From contig NZ_WHOB01000098.1 of NCBI RefSeq assembly GCF_013141775.1, forward strand, positions 1 to 64,000: a DNA stretch of 64,000 nt, written 5' to 3'. Position numbers and translations under genes: made by a program. The stretch is from Paenibacillus phytohabitans. Lineage in GTDB: Bacteria; Bacillota; Bacilli; Paenibacillales; Paenibacillaceae. The notes under the pieces are model-generated. The model saw nothing but the letters and a program-made list of their open reading frames with translations, was not told the DNA's origin and did not search any database. Below, piece after piece: positions 1 to 9,840 of the stretch (its first letter is position 1; each line of letters opens with the position of its first letter).

Positions 1-17
1 TTTATGAAGAAATGTTC

Positions 18-93
18 GGCTCGGTAGCTCAGTCGGTAGAGCAAAGGACTGAAAATCCTTGTGTCGGGGGTTCGATTCCCTCCCGCGCCACCA
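18..93 (+). tRNA. tRNA-Phe (GAA)
   Basis: Cloverleaf with anticodon GAA in a CTGAAAA loop, a GGTTCGATT-type T arm and encoded CCA. The acceptor stem GGCTCGG faces CCGCGCC, which leaves one T-C mismatch at pair 4-69; the usual Bacillus form has CCGAGCC there. First tRNA of the visible cluster, which probably continues upstream of the window. Confidence 0.95.
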
Positions 94-113
94 TATTTTT
101 TACAACTTAATAT

Positions 114-189
<76 letters not shown>

Positions 190-194
190 TCCTC

Positions 195-280
195 GGAGGC
201 TTAGCGAAGTGGCCAAACGCATCAGACTGTAAATCTGCTCACGTACGTGTTCGGTGGTTCGAATCCATCAGCCTCCACCA
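195..280 (+). tRNA. tRNA-Tyr (GTA)
   Basis: 86-nt class II tRNA with a long variable arm, anticodon GTA, acceptor GGAGGCT with AGCCTCC, CCA encoded. Confidence 0.96.
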
Positions 281-285
281 TTTTT

Positions 286-359
286 AGGGGCATAGTTTAA
301 AGGTAGAACAACGGTCTCCAAAACCGTTGGTGTGGGTTCAATTCCTGCTGCCCCTGCCA
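286..359 (+). tRNA. tRNA-Trp (CCA)
   Basis: 74-nt cloverleaf, acceptor AGGGGCA with TGCCCCT, anticodon CCA in a CTCCAAA loop, discriminator G and encoded CCA. Confidence 0.96.
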
Positions 360-384
360 AGTAATATCCTATAAAATTTAATAT

Positions 385-461
385 GGCGATCGTGGCGAAG
401 TGGTTAACGCACCGGATTGTGGTTCCGGCATTCGTGGGTTCGAGACCCATCGGTCGCCCCA
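385..461 (+). tRNA. tRNA-His (GTG), copy 1
   Basis: 77 nt including the extra 5' G typical of tRNA-His; anticodon GTG in the GGATTGTGGTTCC arm, CCA encoded. The acceptor stem has a T-G wobble at pair 5-68 and C-G at 6-67. A near-identical copy follows 48 nt downstream. Confidence 0.96.
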
Positions 462-509
462 TTTATTTTATAAGAGTTATAAGGCATTGCAATTAAATAA
501 GCTTCATAT

Positions 510-586
510 GGCGACTGTGGCGAAGGGGTTAACGCACCGGATTGTGGTTCCGGCATTCGTGGGTTCGAGACCCATCAGTCGCCCCA
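510..586 (+). tRNA. tRNA-His (GTG), copy 2
   Basis: Tandem duplicate of the preceding tRNA-His. The anticodon arm and T arm are identical. Acceptor pairs 5-68 and 6-67 are C-G and T-A instead of T-G and C-G, and the D loop has one T to G change. The acceptor changes keep pairing, so both copies look functional. Confidence 0.96.
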
Positions 587-604
587 TTTTATTAAATCAA
601 ATGT

Positions 605-679
605 TGGGGATTAGCCAAGCGGTAAGGCAACGGACTTTGACTCCGTCATTCATAGGTTCGATTCCTATATCCCCAGCCA
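605..679 (+). tRNA. tRNA-Gln (TTG)
   Basis: 75 nt, acceptor TGGGGAT with ATCCCCA, anticodon TTG in a CTTTGAC loop, CCA encoded. Confidence 0.96.
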
Positions 680-685
680 TTATAT

Positions 686-760
686 GCGGACGTGGCTCAG
701 CGGTAGAGCATCGCCTTGCCAAGGCGAGGGTCGCGGGTTCGATTCCCGTCGTCCGCTCCA
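686..760 (+). tRNA. tRNA-Gly (GCC)
   Basis: 75 nt, acceptor GCGGACG with CGTCCGC, anticodon GCC in a TTGCCAA loop, CCA encoded. Confidence 0.96.
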
Positions 761-767
761 TTTTTTT

Positions 768-841
768 GGTGCCATAGCCAAGTGGTAAGGCAAAGCTCTG
801 CAAAAGCTTTATCCCCAGTTCAAATCTGGGTGGCACCTCCA
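768..841 (+). tRNA. tRNA-Cys (GCA)
   Basis: 74 nt, acceptor GGTGCCA with TGGCACC, anticodon GCA in a CTGCAAA loop, CCA encoded. Confidence 0.96.
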
Positions 842-870
842 TTATCTTTTAGTACTAATTCTATGTATAC

Positions 871-949
871 GCCGGCGTGGCGGAATGGCAGACGCGCTCG
901 ACTCAAAATCGAGTGGGAAACCGTGGAGGTTCGAGTCCTCTCGCCGGTA
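871..949 (+). tRNA. tRNA-Leu (CAA), CCA not encoded
   Basis: Class II tRNA with anticodon CAA in a CTCAAAA loop, acceptor GCCGGCG with CGCCGGT and discriminator A. The next bases are TAA, so the 3' CCA must be added after transcription, unlike all other tRNAs in this cluster. Last gene before the cluster terminator. Confidence 0.94.
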
Positions 950-966
950 TAATTTATGAAACTAGT

Positions 967-997
967 CCCTTAGGAGTCTGACTCCTGAGGGTTTTTT
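967..997 (+). terminator. Intrinsic terminator of the tRNA cluster
   Basis: An 11-bp stem (CCCTTAGGAGT with ACTCCTGAGGG, 3-nt loop) is followed directly by six Ts. Confidence 0.95.
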
Positions 998-1026
998 ATA
1001 TTTATACTCCATCTCAAATTAAGGAT

Positions 1027-1070
1027 AAAACCCGCAACGAACTTAGATCCTCAAATTCGTTGCGGGTTTT
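1027..1070. terminator. Bidirectional intrinsic terminator
   Basis: Perfect 15-bp inverted repeat, AAAACCCGCAACGAA at 1027-1041 with its complement at 1056-1070, so both strands end in a T run. It can end the aldo/keto reductase transcript from the right and back up the tRNA terminator from the left. Confidence 0.9.
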
Positions 1071-1102
1071 AATATGTTTTATATGTTGATGCTAAGACCC
1101 AC

Positions 1103-2023
1103 TTAAGGAAGCACATTACCCGCTGCGCGGTAGATCTCATACCATTCCTGGCGGCTGAGGGTTATATCGGAAGCTTTGGCGATATCGAGCAAGCGCGCTG
1201 TGTTGGTAGTGCCGACCACCGGCTGCATTTTGGCCGGATGTCTCAGCAGCCAGGCAATGGCGATAGCAGTATCGGCAACCCCTTTTTCCGCAGCCAGACG
1301 GTCAATGACTTCATTCACCTCCGGGAACTTCTCATTGCCGAGGAATACGCCTTCAAAGAAACCGTATTGGAACGGTGACCAAGGCTGGATCGTCATATCA
1401 TGCAGGCGGCTATACTCCAGGATGCCTCCATCATGGACAACAGATCCGGAATTTGTCATATTGACGTTGATACCGGAATCGATCATGCCGGTGACCATTA
1501 CGCTGAGCTGAAGCTGGTTGAACAGCAGGGGCTGTTTGACGTTCTTTTTCAGCAATTCAATCTGCAGGGGATTCTGGTTGCTGACGCCGAAGTGTTTCAC
1601 CAGACCTCTGCTCTCCAGCTGATCAAAGGCTTCTGCTACTTCTTCAGGCTCCATAAGGGTGTCCGGGCGGTGCAGCAGCAGAACATCGACATAATCGGTC
1701 TTCAGGCGCTTCAGGCTGTTCTCTACCGAGCTTACAATATGCTCTTTGGAGAAGTCGAAGAAGCCATTACGGATCCCGCATTTGGTCTGAATCAGCAGTT
1801 GATCTCGCATGCCCGGACTTGCAGCCAGCACATCGCCGAATACCTCCTCAGCTTTACCGGCAGCATAAATGTCAGCGTGATCAAAAAAGTCTATGCCAGC
1901 CTCAAGGGCGCTGTGAATATGTACATCGGCCTCTTGTGGCGACAGATCTGCAATCCGCATACAGCCCAGGGAGATTTCAGCGACCTCCAGCGCACCATTA
2001 GCAACGTTAATTCTTTTTACCAT
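1103..2023 (-). CDS. Aldo/keto reductase, YdhF-like
   Basis: 306-residue cytosolic NAD(P)H-dependent reductase of the AKR superfamily. The catalytic tetrad is visible: D48 and Y53 (DHADIYAAG), K81 (QTKCG) and H118 (LLLHRP). The C-terminal VVGTTN segment fits cofactor binding. Length and the early GCMR motif resemble the E. coli YdhF subgroup; the natural substrate cannot be told. The ATG at 2023 has AAGGAG 10 nt upstream. It is divergent from a MerR-family gene, and its promoter has the 19-bp spacer and operator dyad typical of MerR-activated genes, so it is probably induced by an electrophile or aldehyde sensed by that regulator. Confidence 0.92.
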   Translation of the reverse strand: MVKRINVANGALEVAEISLGCMRIADLSPQEADVHIHSALEAGIDFFDHADIYAAGKAEEVFGDVLAASPGMRDQLLIQTKCGIRNGFFDFSKEHIVSSVENSLKRLKTDYVDVLLLHRPDTLMEPEEVAEAFDQLESRGLVKHFGVSNQNPLQIELLKKNVKQPLLFNQLQLSVMVTGMIDSGINVNMTNSGSVVHDGGILEYSRLHDMTIQPWSPFQYGFFEGVFLGNEKFPEVNEVIDRLAAEKGVADTAIAIAWLLRHPAKMQPVVGTTNTARLLDIAKASDITLSRQEWYEIYRAAGNVLP

Positions 2024-2058
2024 TAATTATTCACTCCTTAAATGAAGGTACAGTGTTA

Positions 2059-2089
2059 AGCTTAGACCTTAGAGTTAGGTGTAAGTCAA
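2059..2089 (-). promoter_or_regulatory. MerR-type promoter and operator for the aldo/keto reductase
   Basis: On the minus strand a -35 TTGACT (2084-2089) and -10 TAAGCT (2059-2064) are separated by 19 bp, the overlong spacer typical of MerR-activated promoters. The spacer region carries the dyad CTTAGACCT/AGGTGTAAG (2061-2069 and 2077-2085, one mismatch), similar in style to AdhR-type operators. Confidence 0.82.
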
Positions 2090-2178
2090 TAGATTTATAG
2101 AGCGGCTTTTCATAGAAACCAAATGGTGTTACCTTAAGAGATGAAACCGATACCAGCTGACAGAAGGGAGCTGCAATA

Positions 2179-2559
2179 ATGGGATACAGCATCAAAACCA
2201 TAGCACAAAAAAGCGGACTGAGCCAATATACGCTGCGTTACTACGAACGGGAGGGCGTATTGCCGGTTGTGGCAAGAGATGTTAACGGCAACCGGTGTTT
2301 TGACGATGAGGATCTGGAGTTAATTTCGTTAATCTGCTGTCTTAAGGATACAGGGATGGCGATTGCCGATATCAAGCAATTCATTGCGCTTTCGAAAGAA
2401 GGGGTAAGTGCTTTGCCCGATCAGCGCAGACTGCTGCAGGAGCATAAAGTGCATATTGATGAGAAGATTAAATTCTTTCAGAGCTTTGCGCAAAAGGTGG
2501 ACCACAAAATCGCTTATTTTGCCTCCCTGGAGAATGAAGCGAAAGCAGCCAGACCCTAA
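2179..2559 (+). CDS. MerR-family transcriptional regulator
   Basis: 126-residue regulator. The N-terminal MerR winged helix is clear (residues 1-70: YSIKTIAQKSGLSQYTLRYYEREG), followed by a dimerisation helix (about 75-115). There is no metal-binding cysteine motif near the C-terminus, so it is closer to the AdhR/NmlR-like aldehyde or electrophile sensors than to metal sensors; this is inference. The start ATG has GGGAG 9 nt upstream. It is divergent from the aldo/keto reductase and probably activates it through the 2059-2089 operator. Confidence 0.92.
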   Translation: MGYSIKTIAQKSGLSQYTLRYYEREGVLPVVARDVNGNRCFDDEDLELISLICCLKDTGMAIADIKQFIALSKEGVSALPDQRRLLQEHKVHIDEKIKFFQSFAQKVDHKIAYFASLENEAKAARP

Positions 2560-2806
2560 TCTTGAGCCGCAGGGTCGTATGATTATTGTCGCTGCAATTA
2601 AGGATTAGAAATGCTGCAGCCAGTACTTAAGCTTGTAGCGAAAACGGTATAAGAATGAGATGAATTATAAATAGAGTAAGGCCATACTGGGTTGAAATCC
2701 TTGCGGAGACCGGGTTCCCGGGTTTCCTTAAGTTGATTATACAGTAGATAAGAAGGGGAGCAGAAAGAGCGGAATATCCGGGAAAATGGAATGCAAAGTC
2801 CGTTAA

Positions 2807-2823
2807 TGTTATGTTATATAACA
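2807..2823 (+). promoter_or_regulatory. GlnR/TnrA-like box upstream of the amidohydrolase
   Basis: TGTTATGTTATATAACA matches the GlnR/TnrA consensus TGTNANAWWWTNTNACA at all but one fixed position (G for A at position 7). It lies inside a larger perfect 16-bp palindrome (2810-2825). Downstream are TTGACC (2830-2835) and TATAAT (2855-2860), which place the box centre about 50 nt before the expected transcription start, the usual position for activation by TnrA. Confidence 0.78.
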
Positions 2824-2829
2824 TATAAA

Positions 2830-2860
2830 TTGACCGTTTTTTGACAAAGCGGTTTATAAT
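2830..2860 (+). promoter_or_regulatory. Predicted promoter of the amidohydrolase/amidase operon
   Basis: -35 TTGACC and perfect -10 TATAAT with a 19-bp spacer. The long spacer suggests a weak basal promoter that needs the activator bound at the box just upstream. Confidence 0.6.
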
Positions 2861-3101
2861 CTTGACGGGAAGCCTCTTGATGATATGATAAAGGTACTTA
2901 AGGAAGCCGATTCCGGATATTGCGTTATAAAAGATTACATAATGCTGCCGGGCTGCTTGCTTATCAGATGGACTAATCAAATAAGCTCTTGCTCTTGTAT
3001 AAGCTCAATAATTTGGTTTGAGCGTTTCGACCAGGCGACCGTAAATTGCCCCAGGCTACAGGAGGTATGTGATAGGAATTGCTTTTCACTGTGCGGAGGT
3101 A

Positions 3102-3153
3102 TCCGGGTGAGGCAGTGTTTACTATTATGTGCCTTTTGTACCCTGGGTTTTTT
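3102..3153 (+). terminator. Possible attenuator terminator in the amidohydrolase leader
   Basis: An imperfect hairpin pairs GGGTGAGGCA (3105-3114) with TGCCTT and ACCC (3130-3143, with a bulge), extended by CC/GG, and is followed at once by six Ts (3148-3153). It ends 85 nt before the start codon of the downstream gene, so it would act as a conditional terminator. The fold was made by eye. Confidence 0.45.
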
Positions 3154-3238
3154 GTTGTGTACAGAAGCGTGGAGCTGATCTTGCCTCGTCCGGCCAGAGT
3201 GGGGATTCAACCAAATTATAAAGAAGAGGTGTGTATTC

Positions 3239-4651
3239 ATGGGTTATGAACTGATCATTAAAAATGCGAGCATTCCGCAAGGCGACAGACAAGTGCTGAC
3301 GGACATTCTGGTGAACAAAGGCGTTATCGTAGGGTTCGCCAAGGATATTGACGCGGAAGCCGATACGATTATTGATGCACAGGGCAAATTGGTGCTGCCT
3401 GGAGTTATTGATTCGCATACCCACTTTAATGATCCGGGGTTCACACACCGTGAAGACTTCGTTACTGGAACCAGCAGTGCGGCGGCGGGCGGGGTAACGA
3501 TGATTGTAGATATGCCTTGCTGTAGTGTGCCGTCCGTACGTTCGGTGGAGAACCTGCATAACAAGCTGAATGCACTGGAAGGTAAAGGAATCGTCGACTA
3601 CGCCATGTGGGGCGGGATTACCGGCGAGGATGTACGCAATGATGTGCTGGATATTGTGAAGGAGCAGGCTGCTGAGGGCGTGGTTGCTTTTAAAGTATAT
3701 ATGACACCGTCTGTGCCATCCTATCCGCGTGTGACGGACCCTGAGATGCTCGAAGCCTTCTATGCTGTAGCTGAAACTGGAATGCCCATCGGAATTCACG
3801 CTGAGAACTATGCCATCTGCGATTACTATACCCAGAAGCTGAAAAAGGAAGGACGGATGGATTATCCGGCATGGGCTGAAGCGCGCAAGATTCTGGCGGA
3901 AAAAGCGGCGATCCAGCTGGGCATCAGCTTCTCGGAGGAATCGGGAGCCCGTCTGCATATCGTGCATATGAGTACGGCGGCAGGCAATCAGCTGATCAAG
4001 GAAGCGAAGCTTAAAGGGGTGAAGGTGACAGCGGAGTCCTGTCCGCACTACCTGACGCTGAATGCGGTGGATGCGATGACGGAGTTCGGGACTTTTGCCA
4101 AAATTGCACCTCCGCTGCGCCGTCCGGAAGATAATGAAGCGCTCTGGCAGGGGCTGGCGGACGGAACGATTGACTTCATGGCTACCGACCATGCCCCTTA
4201 TGAGATTGCTACGGAAAAGGATGCACCGGGCATGGATGTCTGGACTTCCTTCCCGGGGATTCCGGGTGTAGAAACGCTGGTGCCGATCATGATTAGTGAA
4301 GGCTACAACAAAGGCAGACTCAGCTTGTCCCGCCTGGTGGAGCTACTGTGTACGAATCCGGCCATCCATTATGGCCTGTATCCGAAGAAAGGCGCGCTGG
4401 AAATCGGCACCGATGCCGACTTCACGATTGTCGATCTGGAGAAGGAATGGACGCTCGATAAAGATAAAATGCACTGCAAACCGAAATACACCCCGTTCCA
4501 CGGAATGAAGCTGAAGGGCAAGGTGGATAAAACCATTGTCAGAGGCACACTGGTCTACGATGATGAGCTTGGTGTGGTCGGTAAACCGGGCTATGGCGAG
4601 TTCGTGAAACGGCAGACGATCAGCGAGCTTCCGCGTTTGCTGAAATACTAG
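3239..4651 (+). CDS. Cyclic amidohydrolase, allantoinase/hydantoinase-like
   Basis: 470-residue zinc-type amidohydrolase of the dihydroorotase/allantoinase/hydantoinase group, expected to open a cyclic amide or ureide ring in the cytosol. Visible ligands are H60 and H62 (HTHFNDPG), the carboxylated-lysine candidate K152 (AFKVYM), histidines in HAENY and HIVHMST, and the aspartate of MATDHAPY. The ESCPHYLTL and APPLR segments look more like allantoinase than dihydropyrimidinase, but the substrate cannot be fixed. The ATG has AAGAGGTG upstream. It is followed 19 nt later by an amidase gene and stands behind a GlnR/TnrA-like promoter, which points to nitrogen scavenging. It may belong to the same pathway as the microcompartment genes at 18.9-27.9 kb. 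Confidence 0.88.
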   Translation: MGYELIIKNASIPQGDRQVLTDILVNKGVIVGFAKDIDAEADTIIDAQGKLVLPGVIDSHTHFNDPGFTHREDFVTGTSSAAAGGVTMIVDMPCCSVPSVRSVENLHNKLNALEGKGIVDYAMWGGITGEDVRNDVLDIVKEQAAEGVVAFKVYMTPSVPSYPRVTDPEMLEAFYAVAETGMPIGIHAENYAICDYYTQKLKKEGRMDYPAWAEARKILAEKAAIQLGISFSEESGARLHIVHMSTAAGNQLIKEAKLKGVKVTAESCPHYLTLNAVDAMTEFGTFAKIAPPLRRPEDNEALWQGLADGTIDFMATDHAPYEIATEKDAPGMDVWTSFPGIPGVETLVPIMISEGYNKGRLSLSRLVELLCTNPAIHYGLYPKKGALEIGTDADFTIVDLEKEWTLDKDKMHCKPKYTPFHGMKLKGKVDKTIVRGTLVYDDELGVVGKPGYGEFVKRQTISELPRLLKY

Positions 4652-4670
4652 GAGAAGGGGAGAGAACATA

Positions 4671-5231
4671 ATGGCTAAACACGCGGTAGTAATTATTGAT
4701 ATGCTGAATGATTTCATCCATCCGGATGGAGCGCTGACTTGTCCGAACGGGACGGGAATCGTGCCTGCAATTCAGGAGCTGATCGAATTCAGCCACGAGA
4801 ATGATATTCAGGTGATCTTCGTACAGGAGGCGCACCGGCAGAATGATGCTGACTTCAGGGTTAGGCCGGTTCATGCGATTAAGGGCACCTGGGGATCGGA
4901 CTTCATAACCGAGCTGACTCCGCAGCCGGATAAAGGCGATTATATCGTGCAGAAAAGACGGCATAGTGCGTTCAGCTATACGGATATGGATCTTTTTCTC
5001 CGTGAGGAGGGGATTGATACGGTTGTAGTTACCGGGGTATGGACCAACGTCTGTGTCCGCTCTACGGCATCCGATGCGATGTACCACACTTACAAGGTCA
5101 AGTGTATCAGCGACTGCTGCGCCTCCAAGGATGAGGAGATGCATGTCTCCGGTCTGCGGGATATCGGGATTTTTGGAGAAGTGCTGACGCTGGCCGAGTA
5201 TAAAGAGGTTAATGCTGTTGTTAAAGGCTAA
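4671..5231 (+). CDS. Isochorismatase-like cysteine amidohydrolase
   Basis: 186-residue enzyme of the isochorismatase-like hydrolase family with catalytic triad candidates D10 (IIDMLNDF), K95 (QKRRHSAF) and C128 (GVWTNVCV). The cysteine and this layout are those of amidases such as N-carbamoylsarcosine amidase, ureidoacrylate and biuret hydrolases, not of true isochorismatase. The start has AAGGGGAG 10 nt upstream. It is co-transcribed with the cyclic amidohydrolase, so it most likely cleaves the carbamoyl or ureido product of ring opening and releases ammonia. The exact substrate is unknown. Confidence 0.88.
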   Translation: MAKHAVVIIDMLNDFIHPDGALTCPNGTGIVPAIQELIEFSHENDIQVIFVQEAHRQNDADFRVRPVHAIKGTWGSDFITELTPQPDKGDYIVQKRRHSAFSYTDMDLFLREEGIDTVVVTGVWTNVCVRSTASDAMYHTYKVKCISDCCASKDEEMHVSGLRDIGIFGEVLTLAEYKEVNAVVKG

Positions 5232-5269
5232 TAGGCTGAAAGACTGAAAGGCTAAACCTGTTACTATAA

Positions 5270-5313
5270 AAGCTCCATGCTGTACGGCGGTTGCCGCTCA
5301 GCTGGGGCTTTTT
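5270..5313 (+). terminator. Intrinsic terminator after the amidase gene
   Basis: Long hairpin: AGCTCCA with TGGGGCT outside, GCTG/CAGC and CGGC/GCCG inside, GGTT loop, then five Ts. Closes the amidohydrolase/amidase operon. Confidence 0.9.
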
Positions 5314-8664
<3,351 letters not shown>

Positions 8665-8755
8665 GCATTAGTACAATAACCCTGCAAAGCGGGATTTTGG
8701 CTTCGATAATTACTCTGGTAATTTGCGGAGACCCCGAAATATATACAATAGTGAA

Positions 8756-8791
8756 ACAGGCCATCAGCGGAGGAAACCGCTGATGGCCTGT
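8756..8791. terminator. Bidirectional terminator between lacZ and araC-type gene
   Basis: A perfect 15-bp stem (ACAGGCCATCAGCGG with complement) around a 6-nt loop separates two convergent genes. T tracts beyond it are short. Confidence 0.85.
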
Positions 8792-8793
8792 TC

Positions 8794-9675
8794 TCATGAG
8801 AAGCGCTGGCGGTACTCCCGCGGTGACAGCCCCTCCAGCTTCATGAAGGTGGAGCTGAAGTAAGGCGCCTGGTTGAAGCCGACCTCTTCGGCAATCCGGG
8901 CGATAGGGAAGCTGGTCTGCATCAGCAGCAGCTTGCTCTGCTCGATCCGGTAACGGAGCAGATATTCCATCGGTGCACAGCCATACGCCTTGTTCATGCA
9001 GCGGGCAATATAGACCGGATGAAAGTTAAGGCTGTCTCCGAGCATCGCCGTAGTGATCTCTTCGCGGTAATGGGCGCGGAGGAAGGAGGCGGCCTGCTCA
9101 GCGCATACAGTGGACTGGGAGCTGTGCTGCTCCGGCTTCACGGAAGCGGCAAGCAGCTGCAGAATATCCTGGAAGAGAGTCTGCTGCCGGAAGCGGACCG
9201 ATTCCAGGTGGGCAGTGGCTTGCAGCTGCCCCAGCTGGGCTAGCAGCTCTTCGATCTTGACCGGCTGCAGCAGAGTGACGAATTGCGACAACGCGAGGTT
9301 AAACGAGCTGATATTGAAGAACGAAGCGGGCAGGCCGCCCACCGGCTCATTCGGGCTGCCGGAATCAAGTGCGGAACCGGGCAGCGCAGGCCAGTCATGG
9401 AAGGTTTGAAAATGAAGCCAATAATAGGCTGTCTCCTCCCGGCAGCCCTCCGTTCCGAAGTGGTGGCAATCCGGACGAAGGATTAAGGCATCTCCTGCCT
9501 TTACCGTAAACCGCCGCTCCTCTTCACCGATGTACAGGCAGCCTTGCCGGACGACGAGCAGATCGAATACTTTGATATGCTGGCGGTTCGGATGCTGATA
9601 GCCGGGCGGGTAGTGATTGAAGCCGCTTGCAATATAATGCGGCAGGGGAGGAATACGGAATAGGAGCGGATTCAT
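8794..9675 (-). CDS. AraC-family transcriptional regulator
   Basis: 293-residue one-component regulator: an N-terminal cupin sensor (about 15-110; GYQHPNRQHIKVFDLL, GDALILRPDCHH) and a C-terminal double helix-turn-helix (about 190-290; IARIAEEVGFNQAPYFSSTFMKLEGLSPREYR). The ATG has GGAGG 9 nt upstream. It lies between lacZ, which it converges with, and a divergent MATE exporter. Effector and targets are unknown; lacZ is a reasonable guess. Confidence 0.92.
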   Translation of the reverse strand: MNPLLFRIPPLPHYIASGFNHYPPGYQHPNRQHIKVFDLLVVRQGCLYIGEEERRFTVKAGDALILRPDCHHFGTEGCREETAYYWLHFQTFHDWPALPGSALDSGSPNEPVGGLPASFFNISSFNLALSQFVTLLQPVKIEELLAQLGQLQATAHLESVRFRQQTLFQDILQLLAASVKPEQHSSQSTVCAEQAASFLRAHYREEITTAMLGDSLNFHPVYIARCMNKAYGCAPMEYLLRYRIEQSKLLLMQTSFPIARIAEEVGFNQAPYFSSTFMKLEGLSPREYRQRFS

Positions 9676-9840
9676 TAGAGTAGCCTCCTGCAGGATGGTT
9701 TGAATATTGAAAGTTTAGGTTTGAGATATGGTACATTTTCCAGAGTATATCATCTATAATTTATTCCGAGCAAGCTTGAATTGCAAGGCTTGATTACACA
9801 GGTTATAGCAGCCGCATATCGGCAGAGGAGGGTTTATTCC

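Larger units (their letters stand above)
2560..3238 (+). other. Intergenic region: nitrogen-type promoter and long leader
   Basis: 679 bp without a convincing gene. It holds a GlnR/TnrA-like box (2807-2823), a likely promoter (2830-2860), and a leader of about 370 nt with a possible intrinsic terminator (3102-3153) before the amidohydrolase start at 3239. No known riboswitch consensus was recognised. The short reading frames here lack ribosome-binding sites. Confidence 0.6.

Noticed and set aside
400-952. Open frames across the tRNA cluster on both strands
   Set aside because: They run through tRNA genes and arise from the repeated TTCGA/CCA ends of tRNAs.
2627-2980. 117-codon minus-strand frame in the region before the amidohydrolase
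   Set aside because: No ribosome-binding site, no recognisable protein, and it overlaps the nitrogen-type promoter.
3125-4192. 355-codon minus-strand frame
   Set aside because: Antisense to the well-supported amidohydrolase gene; composition is typical of a shadow frame.
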